Shown here: positions 15,677 through 22,690 of the stretch, piece by piece | Layout of the letters: each line of letters starts with the position of its first letter | Position numbering within the stretch: position 1 is the first letter of the stretch | Assembly (NCBI GenBank): GCA_002300355.1 | Contig: NSGV01000002.1 | Location: forward strand, 372,001 to 436,000 | Length of the DNA: 64,000 bases | Source: Streptomyces sp. TLI_235 | GTDB lineage: Bacteria > Actinomycetota > Actinomycetes > Streptomycetales > Streptomycetaceae | Direction: 5' to 3' | Made by a program: the position numbers and the translations under genes | Notes under the pieces: model-generated | The model's database searches: none | The model's input: only the letters and a program-made list of their open reading frames with translations | What the model was told of the DNA's origin: nothing

Positions 15677-17452
15677 ATGGCGACGACAGCGAAGCCGACC
15701 GGCGACGGCCTGATGGAGATGTCCTGGGACCCGATCACCCGGATCGTGGGCAGCCTGGGCATCCACACCAAGATCGATTTCAAGCAGAAGAAGGTCGCGG
15801 AGTGCTACAGCACCTCGTCGGTCTTCCGCGGCTACAGCGTCTTCATGCGCGGCAAGGACCCGCGCGACGCTCACTTCATCACCAGCCGGATCTGCGGCAT
15901 CTGCGGCGACAACCACGCCACCTGTTCGGTCTACACCCAGAACATGGCGTACGGGGTGAAGCCGCCGCACCTGGGCGAGTGGATCATCAACCTCGGCGAG
16001 GCCGCCGAGTACATGTTCGACCACAACATCTTCCAGGAGAACCTGGTCGGGGTCGACTACTGCGAGAAGATGGTCCGCGAGACCAACCCCGGGGTGCTGG
16101 AGCGCGCCGAGCGCACCGAGGCGCCGCACGCCGCCGAGCACGGCTACAAGACCATCGCCGACATCATGCGCTCGCTCAACCCCATCGAGGGCGAGTTCTA
16201 CCGCGAGGCGCTGCAGGTCAGCCGGTACACCCGGGAGATGTTCTGCCTGATGGAGGGCCGCCACGTGCACCCCTCCACGCTCTACCCCGGCGGTGTCGGC
16301 ACGGTCGCCACCGTGCAGCTGTTCACCGACTACCTCAGCCGGCTGATGCGCTACGTGGAGTTCATGAAGCGCGTCGTGCCGCTCCACGACGACCTCTTCG
16401 ACTTCTTCTACGAGGCCCTGCCCGGCTACGAGGAGGTCGGCCGCCGCCGGATCCTGCTCGGCTGCTGGGGCAGCCTCAACGACCCCGACCACTGCGACTT
16501 CACGTACCGGAACATGACGGACTGGGGCCGGCGGATGTTCGTCACCCCGGGCGTCATCGTGGACGGAAAGCTCGTCACCAACGACCTCACCCAGATCAAC
16601 CTGGGCATCCGCATCCTGCTCGGCAGCTCCTACTACCAGGACTGGGAGGGGCAGGAGCTCTTCGTCACCCACGACCCGCTCGGCAACCCGGTCGACCCGC
16701 GGCACCCGTGGAACCAGCACACCATCCCGCAGCCGCAGAAGCGGAACTTCGACGACAAGTACAGCTGGGTGATGTCGCCGCGCTGGTTCGACGGCAAGGA
16801 CCACCTGGCACTGGACACCGGCGGCGGCCCGCTCGCCCGCCTGTGGTCCACCGCGCTCTCCGGTCTGGTCGACATCGGCTACGTCAAGGCCACCGGCCAC
16901 AGCGTGGTCATCAACCTGCCGAAGACCATGACCAAGCCGGAGACCACCTTCGAGTGGAAGATCCCGCAGTGGTCCAACGCGCTGGAGCGCAACCGGGCCC
17001 GCACCTACTTCCAGGCCTACGCCGCCGCGGCCGCCCTGCACTTCGCCGAGAAGGCGCTGGAGGAGGTCCGCGCCGGGCGCACCCAGACCTGGGAGAAGTT
17101 CGAGGTGCCGGACGAGTCGATCGGCTGCGGCTTCACCGAGGCCGTCCGCGGCGTCCTCTCGCACCACATGGTGATCCGCGACGGCAAGATCGCCAACTAC
17201 CACCCGTACCCGCCGACCCCGTGGAACGCCAGCGTCCGCGACAGCTACGGCACTCCGGGCCCGTACGAGGACGCGGTGCAGAACACGCCCATCTTCGAGG
17301 AGAACTCCCCGGAGAACTTCAAGGGCATCGACATCATGCGGGCCGTGCGCAGCTTCGACCCGTGCCTGCCCTGCGGCGTGCACATGTACGTCGGCGACGG
17401 GCGCACGGTGCAGAAGATGCACGTCCCCACCGGGCTGAGCGGGCTCGCCTGA
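15677..17452 (+). CDS. hhyL: [NiFe]-hydrogenase group 1h large (catalytic) subunit
   Basis: A 591-residue catalytic subunit that splits H2 at a Ni-Fe(CN)2CO centre. The N-terminal pair is in RICGICGDNHATCS (Cys73, Cys76). The C-terminal pair is in DPCLPCGVH (Cys563, Cys566), with His569 marking the cleavage site. A 22-residue C-terminal peptide (MYVGDGRTVQKMHVPTG plus five more residues) follows and would be removed by the maturation protease after nickel insertion. These motifs and the L1 wording RICGICGDNH fit group 1h/5 enzymes, which oxidise atmospheric H2 in aerobic actinobacteria during starvation or sporulation. The stop overlaps the next start (TGATG). Confidence 0.96.
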   Translation: MATTAKPTGDGLMEMSWDPITRIVGSLGIHTKIDFKQKKVAECYSTSSVFRGYSVFMRGKDPRDAHFITSRICGICGDNHATCSVYTQNMAYGVKPPHLGEWIINLGEAAEYMFDHNIFQENLVGVDYCEKMVRETNPGVLERAERTEAPHAAEHGYKTIADIMRSLNPIEGEFYREALQVSRYTREMFCLMEGRHVHPSTLYPGGVGTVATVQLFTDYLSRLMRYVEFMKRVVPLHDDLFDFFYEALPGYEEVGRRRILLGCWGSLNDPDHCDFTYRNMTDWGRRMFVTPGVIVDGKLVTNDLTQINLGIRILLGSSYYQDWEGQELFVTHDPLGNPVDPRHPWNQHTIPQPQKRNFDDKYSWVMSPRWFDGKDHLALDTGGGPLARLWSTALSGLVDIGYVKATGHSVVINLPKTMTKPETTFEWKIPQWSNALERNRARTYFQAYAAAAALHFAEKALEEVRAGRTQTWEKFEVPDESIGCGFTEAVRGVLSHHMVIRDGKIANYHPYPPTPWNASVRDSYGTPGPYEDAVQNTPIFEENSPENFKGIDIMRAVRSFDPCLPCGVHMYVGDGRTVQKMHVPTGLSGLA

Positions 17453-17964
17453 TGACCGCGGAAACGGCCGGCCGGCGGGTCCAGGAGGTCCTGGACCGCC
17501 TGGCCGGCGAGGGGGACGCGGCGTCCGTCGCCGCGGCCGAGGACCTCGTCCGCGAACTCATGGCGTTCTACGGCGAGGGCCTGGCGCGGCTGGTCGCCCT
17601 GCTGACCGCGAACGGCTCCGCCGTCCCGGCGGCGCTGCTCGACGACCAGGTGGTCTCCGGGCTGCTGGTGCTGCACGACCTCCACCCGGAGAGCGTCCAG
17701 CAGCGGATCCGGCGGGCGCTCGCCGCCGTGCCGGGCCGCCCGGCCGAGCTCATCGGCTACGCCGCGGAGGCCGGCTCGGTGCGTCTGCGCACCGCCCCCG
17801 GCGGGTGCGGCTGCGGCGGTGAGGAGGCGCTGCGGCGGGACGTCGAGGCCGTGTTCGCCTGCTGGGCGCCCGAGGTGACGGACATCCGGCTGGAGCAGGC
17901 GCCGCCGCAGCCCGCGCTGCTGCAGATCGGGCGGCGGCCCCCGGTGGGGGCGGACGCCGGATGA
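17452..17964 (+). CDS. NifU-like hydrogenase-associated protein
   Basis: A 170-residue protein translated from an ATG that overlaps the hhyL stop. The first 75 residues are helical (EVLDRLAGEGDAASVAAAED, LVRELMAFYGEGLARLVALL). The second half resembles a NifU C-terminal domain but with the cysteines arranged GGCGCGGEEAL instead of the usual C-x-x-C between helices. It is likely to bind or deliver an Fe-S cluster or to scaffold the enzyme; mycobacterial Huc uses a separate scaffold subunit, HucM, and whether this protein has that role is unknown. The short acidic/Pro tail (ALLQIGRRPPVGAD) is disordered. It overlaps the next gene by 4 bases (ATGA). Confidence 0.75.
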   Translation: MTAETAGRRVQEVLDRLAGEGDAASVAAAEDLVRELMAFYGEGLARLVALLTANGSAVPAALLDDQVVSGLLVLHDLHPESVQQRIRRALAAVPGRPAELIGYAAEAGSVRLRTAPGGCGCGGEEALRRDVEAVFACWAPEVTDIRLEQAPPQPALLQIGRRPPVGADAG

Positions 17965-18611
17965 CCACGTCCCCGACCGACGCCCCGGGCGCGGGCGCCG
18001 CGGTACTGCGCCGACTGCGCGCACCCGCGGCGCCCCGCCCGGAGCGCTGCACCTTCTGCGGCGCCGAACTGCCCGCCGAACACCGCCACCTGGCCGACAC
18101 CGCCCAGCGGGCGCTCGCCTGCGCGTGCCCGGCCTGCGCCCTGCTCTTCGACCGCCCGGGTGCGGCCGGCGGCCGCTTCCGCAGCGTGCCCCGCCGCTAC
18201 CTGGTCGACCCGGCGCACCGCGTGGACGACGCGGACTGGGATGCGCTGCAGATCCCGGTCTCCACCGTCTTCTTCCTGCGCAACGCCGCCCTGGACCGCC
18301 TCGTCGCGCTCTACCCCAGCCCGGCCGGACCGGCCGAGAGCGAGCTCGACCCGAGCTCCTGGCAGGCCGTGCTCGGCCGGACGGGGCTCGCGGAGATGCT
18401 GGAGCCGGACGTGGAGGCGCTGCTGCTCCGCCGCGCCGACGGCGTGACGACCTGCCACCTGGTGCCGATCGACGCCTGCTACGAGCTGGTCGGGCGGATG
18501 CGGCTGCACTGGCAGGGCTTCGACGGCGGGCCGGCCGCCCGCGCCGAGCTGGAGGGCTTCTTCGACCGCCTCGCCGGCCTCGCCCGGCCCCTGACCGAGG
18601 ACAAGCCGTGA
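17961..18611 (+). CDS. Hydrogenase-operon conserved protein (DUF5947-like)
   Basis: A 216-residue soluble protein. Near the N-terminus it has a zinc- or Fe-S-like knuckle: CTFCGAELPAEHRH, then ALACACPACALLF. That gives C-x-x-C with His, then C-x-C-x-x-C. The rest is an alpha/beta domain (VSTVFFLRNAALDRLVALYP, SPAGPAESELD) ending CHLVPIDACYELVGRMRLHW. I connect it with the family DUF5947, found beside group 1h hydrogenases in actinobacteria. The metal-binding head suggests a role in cluster or active-site assembly, or in rubredoxin-like electron transfer, but nothing is shown. ATGA/GTGA overlaps on both sides imply tight translational coupling. Confidence 0.72.
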   Translation: MTTSPTDAPGAGAAVLRRLRAPAAPRPERCTFCGAELPAEHRHLADTAQRALACACPACALLFDRPGAAGGRFRSVPRRYLVDPAHRVDDADWDALQIPVSTVFFLRNAALDRLVALYPSPAGPAESELDPSSWQAVLGRTGLAEMLEPDVEALLLRRADGVTTCHLVPIDACYELVGRMRLHWQGFDGGPAARAELEGFFDRLAGLARPLTEDKP

Positions 18612-19276
18612 CCTGTGACCTGACCTTCGACTGCACCGGGGTGCAGGGCGACCGGTACGCCGCCGGGCCGACCCTGCTCTTCCGGCTGCGGATCGGCTCC
18701 GGCGGCGCCCGGGTGCACGCCCTCGCGCTCCGCTGCCAGCTGCGGATCGAGCCGGCCCGGCGCACCTACGACGACGGCGAGGCCGAGCGGCTCGGCGACC
18801 TGTTCGGCGAACGCTCCCGCTGGGGCACCAGCCTCAACCCCGTCCAGTTCGCACAGGTCCCGCTGCTGGTGCCCGGCTTCACCGGCAGCACCGACGCGGA
18901 GCTGCCGGTGCCCTGCACCTACGACCTGGACATCGCCGCGACCCGCTACCTCGCCTCGCTCTCCGACGGCGACGTACCGCTGCTGATGCTGTTCTCCGGC
19001 ACGGTCTTCACCGGCGAGGACGGCTTCGGCGTACAGCCCGTCCCCTGGCACAAGGAGACCAGGGTGAAGCTCCCGGTGCGGGTGTGGCGGGAGATGATGG
19101 AGCAGCACTTCCCCGGCTGCGGCTGGCTGCGGCTGCCGAAGGACACCATGGACGAGCTGCTCGCCTACCGCTCCCGGCACGGCCTGCCCTCCTGGGAGGC
19201 CACGGTGCGCGCCCTGCTGGCGTCCGCCCCGGCCCCGGCCGCGGGGCCCGCCCTCGCTCGGGAGGGGGCGCGATGA
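18608..19276 (+). CDS. Hydrogenase-operon conserved protein (DUF6084-like)
   Basis: A 222-residue protein starting at a GTG that overlaps the previous stop. It looks mostly beta: repeated strands such as LLFRLRIGSGGARVHALALR, CQLRIEPARRTYDDG, CTYDLDIAATRYLASLSDGD and VPLLMLFSGTVF, then VKLPVRVWREMMEQHFPG and a helical end. There are no cysteine motifs, signal or membrane segments. I place it in the streptomycete DUF6084 family from its sequence style and operon position. It is presumably an assembly or structural partner of the hydrogenase; the biochemical role is unknown. Confidence 0.7.
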   Translation: MTCDLTFDCTGVQGDRYAAGPTLLFRLRIGSGGARVHALALRCQLRIEPARRTYDDGEAERLGDLFGERSRWGTSLNPVQFAQVPLLVPGFTGSTDAELPVPCTYDLDIAATRYLASLSDGDVPLLMLFSGTVFTGEDGFGVQPVPWHKETRVKLPVRVWREMMEQHFPGCGWLRLPKDTMDELLAYRSRHGLPSWEATVRALLASAPAPAAGPALAREGAR

Positions 19277-20664
19277 CCGCCGTCCGCCCTGCCACCGAGC
19301 GGTTCGCCGGCGCCCGGCAGATCGCCGACGCCGTGCTGTTCGAGGGCTACGTGCTCTACCCGTACCGGGCGTCCGCCGCCAAGAACCGGCTGCGCTGGCA
19401 GTTCGGCGTCCTGGTGCCGCCCGGCTTCGGCCAGGACACCGGCGAGCACCCCGACCAGTGCACCGAACTCCTGGTGGAGCCGCGCCGCGGCGCCACCCTG
19501 ACGGCCGAACTGCGCTTCCTGCGTGTCCAGCGGCGCACCGTGCAGCGGCTGCGCGAGGACGGCGGCCACGAGGACACCGAGGCGCTGGAGCTCGCCGACC
19601 GGGTGCTCACCCCCTGGGACGAGGGCGTCGAGGAGCGCGTCGAGCTGTCGGCCACCGTCGACGAGCTGCTGGCCGGCGAGGTGCTGGCACCCGTCCACTG
19701 CCCCGCCCGCACCGAGATCGAGGCCGTCCGCGAGGGCGAGCGGACGGTCGGCCGCACCGTCCGCCGCTGCGCCCAGGTCGACGGGGTGCTGCGGGTGCGG
19801 CTGCGGCCGCTGCCCGGCCCGTACGCCGCCTACCGGCTGCGCGCCGTGGTGGAGAACACCACCGCCTGGACGCCCGGGTCCCAGAACGGCCGGGAGGAGG
19901 CGCTGGCGAACTCGCTGGTCTCCGCGCACCTGCTGCTCGGCCTGGACAGCGGCTCCTTCGTGTCGATGACCGACCCGCCGGAGTGGGCCAAGGAGGCCGT
20001 CGCCGAGTGCCGGAACCTGCGCACCTGGCCGGTTCTGGCCGGCGACGACGGCCGCGCCGACGTGGTGCTCTCCTCGCCGATCATCCTGGAGGACCACCCC
20101 CAGGTGGCACCGGAGAGCCCCGGCGCCCTGTACGACGGCACCGAGATCGACGAGATCCTGGCGCTGCGCACCTCGGCGCTGACCGAGCAGGAGAAGCGCG
20201 AGGCGCGCGGCACCGACCCGCGGGCCGGCGCCGCCGTCGACCTGGCGGACTCACTGCCGCCGGAGGTGATGGAGCGTCTGCACGGCGCCGTCCGGGCGCT
20301 GCGCGAGGTGACCGCCGGCCCGCCGGCCGAGGCCGCCGTCCCCGGGGTCCGACCGGACACCCCGTGGTGGGACCCGGGCGGCGACCCCGGCGTGGACCCG
20401 GCCACCGACCGGGTGGTGATCGACGGCCGGGCGGTCGGTGCGGGCGACCGGGTCGTGCTGCGGCCCGGACGGCGCCGCACCGACGCCCAGGACCTCTTCC
20501 TGCAGGGCCGCACCGCCCTGGTCGAGGCGGTGCTGCAGGACGTCGACGGCGCGGTGCACGTCGCGGTCACCGTCGACGGCGACCCGGGCGCCGACCTGTG
20601 GCGCGCCCAGGGCCGCTTCCTGTACTTCCAGCCGGACGAGCTCGCCCCCGCGGAGGAGACATGA
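19273..20664 (+). CDS. Large uncharacterised hydrogenase-operon protein (463 aa)
   Basis: A 463-residue cytoplasmic protein overlapping its neighbours by 4 bases at each end. The N-terminus (IADAVLFEGYVLYPYRASAA, KNRLRWQFGVLVPPGF) introduces a long domain with VENTTAWTPGSQNGREEALA, LVSAHLLLGLDSGSFVSMTD and DVVLSSPIILEDHPQVAPES. A separate C-terminal strand-rich module of about 90 residues (VVIDGRAVGAGDRVVLRPGR, QDLFLQGRTALVEAVLQDVD, GRFLYFQPDELAPAEE) follows. The C-terminal module resembles small beta-barrels. I know no assigned function; its conserved place between hhySL and the maturation protease suggests a dedicated accessory factor. Confidence 0.7.
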   Translation: MTAVRPATERFAGARQIADAVLFEGYVLYPYRASAAKNRLRWQFGVLVPPGFGQDTGEHPDQCTELLVEPRRGATLTAELRFLRVQRRTVQRLREDGGHEDTEALELADRVLTPWDEGVEERVELSATVDELLAGEVLAPVHCPARTEIEAVREGERTVGRTVRRCAQVDGVLRVRLRPLPGPYAAYRLRAVVENTTAWTPGSQNGREEALANSLVSAHLLLGLDSGSFVSMTDPPEWAKEAVAECRNLRTWPVLAGDDGRADVVLSSPIILEDHPQVAPESPGALYDGTEIDEILALRTSALTEQEKREARGTDPRAGAAVDLADSLPPEVMERLHGAVRALREVTAGPPAEAAVPGVRPDTPWWDPGGDPGVDPATDRVVIDGRAVGAGDRVVLRPGRRRTDAQDLFLQGRTALVEAVLQDVDGAVHVAVTVDGDPGADLWRAQGRFLYFQPDELAPAEET

Positions 20665-21275
20665 CGGACGGCACGGAGACCGAACGCCGGGTCCTGGTGG
20701 CCGGGGTCGGGAACGTCTTCCTCGGCGACGACGGCTTCGGCGTCGAGGCCGTCCGGCGGCTCGCCGGCCGGCCGCTGCCCGAGGGCGTCGAGGTGGCCGA
20801 CATCGGGGTGCGTGGCGTGCACCTCGCCTACCGGCTGCTGGACGGCTACGACACCCTCGTGCTGGTGGACGCCACCGCACGCGGCGGAGCGCCCGGCACC
20901 GTGTACCTGCTGGAGGCCCCCGCGCCCGGGGCGATCGAGCCGCAGGCACCCGCCCTGGACGGCCACCGGATGGGCCCGGACGCGGTGCTGGCGCTGCTCG
21001 CCACCCTCGCCGCCGGCACCGGCGGCAGCCCGCCCCGGCAGGTGTTCGTGGTCGGCTGCGAGCCCGGGACGGTCGAGGAGGGGATGGGGCTGAGCGCCCC
21101 GGTCGCCGCGGCCGTCGACGAGGCCGTCGCCGTGCTCCTCCGCCTGATCGACGGCGGGCCGGCCGGTCCCGCCGCCGGCCCCGCCGCCGAACGTGCGGCC
21201 GCGCACCGGCCGACCGCCGACTCCCACCCACGCGACACCACCGACAGAGAGGCACCCTCATGCGCAAGTTCCTGA
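20661..21275 (+). CDS. Hydrogenase maturation endopeptidase (HybD/HyaD family)
   Basis: A 204-residue protease that removes the C-terminal peptide of the large subunit after nickel insertion. The metal-sensing motifs are present: GVGNVFLGDDGFGVE (first acidic ligand in the DDG), LVLVDATARGG (second acidic region) and VGCEPGTVEEGMGLS, close to the family's G-x-x-P...E/GLS block. The last ~40 residues (PAGPAAGPAAERAAAHRPTA and beyond) are low-complexity and not part of the fold. Its natural substrate is HhyL, whose 22-residue tail is visible at 17384-17449. Confidence 0.9.
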   Translation: MTDGTETERRVLVAGVGNVFLGDDGFGVEAVRRLAGRPLPEGVEVADIGVRGVHLAYRLLDGYDTLVLVDATARGGAPGTVYLLEAPAPGAIEPQAPALDGHRMGPDAVLALLATLAAGTGGSPPRQVFVVGCEPGTVEEGMGLSAPVAAAVDEAVAVLLRLIDGGPAGPAAGPAAERAAAHRPTADSHPRDTTDREAPSCASS

Positions 21276-21361
21276 TCGTCCTGCTCGGCGCCGCCGCCGC
21301 GGCCGTCTTCGTGCAGAGCCTGCCGGACATCAAGCGCTACCTGAAGATCCGGCAGATGTGA
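21260..21361 (+). CDS. 33-residue single-helix membrane protein (DUF6893-like)
   Basis: A tiny gene overlapping the end of the protease gene in another frame, with an AGAGAGG ribosome site just upstream. The product starts MRKFLIVLLGAAAAAVF and continues VQSLPDIKRYLKIRQM. It is a short basic start, one hydrophobic helix of about 17 residues and a positively charged cytoplasmic tail. The ordering fits the small family I recall as DUF6893. In this operon it could anchor the soluble hydrogenase to the membrane or regulate it; this is inference only. Confidence 0.65.
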   Translation: MRKFLIVLLGAAAAAVFVQSLPDIKRYLKIRQM

Positions 21362-21388
21362 GGCGCGGCCGGTGCTGCGAATGGCGTA

Positions 21389-21416
21389 GTGCGCGCCGCG
21401 CCCACGGCGCGGCGCA
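21389..21416 (+). terminator. GC-rich hairpin between the structural and hyp gene groups
   Basis: GTGC-[GC bulge]-GCCGCGCC pairs with GGCGCGGC-GCAC across a CAC loop. It lies 27 bases after the 33-residue ORF and 78 bases before hypA. It may partly end transcription of the hhy genes or form an attenuator; there is no U tract. Confidence 0.45.
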
Positions 21417-21493
21417 CCCGGCACCCCCGGGCCGCGGCCTGTAATGGTCCCCGACCGTCCGGTCACCGCCTCCAGCCGCGGAACGGGGTGCCG

Positions 21494-21867
21494 ATGCACG
21501 AGATGTCGATCGCGATGGCCGTGGTGGACCAGGTGGTCCAGGCCGCCCCGAGGGCTCGGGCCGGGTCGAGGCGGTGCTGCTGCAGGTCGGCGAACTCGCC
21601 GGAGTGGTACCGGACTCGCTGCACTTCTGCTTCGGACTGGCCTGCTCCGGAACGGTCCTGGAAGGCGCCGAACTGGTCGTCGAGCCGGTCCCGGCGCACG
21701 CCCGGTGCGGCGCCTGCGGCACCGGATGGGCCGTCGGGATGCCGCCCGAACTGGGCTGCCCGGCCTGCGGCGACGGCGCGGCCACCGAGCTCCTGACCGG
21801 ACGGGAGCTGCAGATCCGCAGCGTCCGCTGGGCGGACCGTCCGGTGTACGCCGACCAGGAAGGCTGA
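21494..21867 (+). pseudogene. hypA: Hydrogenase nickel chaperone HypA, interrupted by a frameshift
   Basis: The 5' part reads MHEMSIAMAVVDQVVQAA, the exact HypA start with the nickel-binding His2. After the C-run at 21546-21549 that frame turns to nonsense. The frame that continues HypA (RVEAVLLQVGELAGVVPDSL, then FCFGLACSGTVLEGAELVVE) is offset by one base and runs to 21867, with the zinc site CGACGTGWAV and CPACGDG. Adding one C to the run restores PEGSGRVEAV and a product of about 124 residues. Either the assembly lacks a base or the gene is broken; without HypA, nickel delivery to HhyL would be impaired unless another HypA exists. Confidence 0.85.
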
Positions 21868-21871
21868 CGCC

Positions 21872-22690
21872 ATGTGCCGAGTCATCGACCTCCAGCAGGC
21901 CGTGCTCGCCAGAAACGAGGACGCCGCCCGGGAGCTGCGCGAGGCGCTGGCCGCCCGCGGCACCGTCACGGTGAACCTGCTCTCCAGCCCCGGCAGCGGC
22001 AAGACCGCCCTGCTGGAGGCCGAGTTGGTGCTCGCCGGGCAGCGCGGGATCGCCGCCGCCGCGCTCACCGCCGACCTCGCCACCGAGAACGACGCGCTGC
22101 GCCTCGCCCGTTCGGGCGCCCCGGTGAAGCAGGTGCTGACCGACGGGCTCTGCCACCTGGAGGCGGCGATGCTCGCCCGCCACCTGGAAGGCTGGCTGCC
22201 CGAGTCCACCCGGCTGCTGTTCGTGGAGAACGTCGGCAACCTGGTCTGCCCCGCCTCGTACGACCTCGGGGAGAACCTGCGGGTGGCGCTGGCCTCGGTG
22301 ACCGAGGGCGAGGACAAGCCGCTGAAGTACCCGACGGCGTTCGGCCTGGCGAACCTGGTCGTGGTGACGAAGGCGGACCTCGCGGACGCCGTCGACTTCG
22401 ACGAGCCGGCCTTCCTCGCCAACATCGAGCGGGTGAACCCGGGGGTCGAGGTGGTCTTCACCTCGGCGCGCACCGGGCAGGGCGTCGGCCTGCTGCTGGA
22501 CCGGGCGTGCGCGGTGCTGGCGGGCGGCGCGGTGCACCACCCGGTGATGGGCGTACCGTCCACCGGGCACCACCACGGGCCGCCCGGCCACGACCATGCG
22601 GACGGGAACGAGCACGACCACGGGAACGCGCACGACCACGGGAACGGGCACCCGCACCGGGAACCGGCGCTGCCGCCGGCCGTCTCGTGA
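21872..22690 (+). CDS. hypB: Hydrogenase nickel-insertion GTPase HypB
   Basis: A 272-residue SIMIBI-class GTPase that, with HypA, inserts nickel into the large subunit. The P-loop is LLSSPGSGKTALLE (about residues 36-49), followed by TADLATENDALRL, FVENVGNLVCPASYDLGE and the base-specificity motif VVTKADLAD. The GTPase ends at about residue 220. Unlike the classic layout with His-rich residues near the N-terminus, this protein ends in a nickel-storage-like tail of about 11 histidines (HHHGPPGHDH, NEHDHGNAHDHGNGHPH) encoded by an 18-bp tandem repeat. It sits 4 bases after hypA and overlaps hypF. Confidence 0.95.
   Translation: MCRVIDLQQAVLARNEDAARELREALAARGTVTVNLLSSPGSGKTALLEAELVLAGQRGIAAAALTADLATENDALRLARSGAPVKQVLTDGLCHLEAAMLARHLEGWLPESTRLLFVENVGNLVCPASYDLGENLRVALASVTEGEDKPLKYPTAFGLANLVVVTKADLADAVDFDEPAFLANIERVNPGVEVVFTSARTGQGVGLLLDRACAVLAGGAVHHPVMGVPSTGHHHGPPGHDHADGNEHDHGNAHDHGNGHPHREPALPPAVS
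22604..22657 (+). repeat. 18-bp tandem repeat encoding the HypB His tail
   Basis: Three consecutive 18-bp units begin at 22604, 22622 and 22640 (first unit GGGAACGAGCACGACCAC). They differ at one base between units 1 and 2 and decay in unit 3. Each encodes G-N-x-H-x-H. Length variation here would change the number of metal-binding histidines. Confidence 0.75.
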
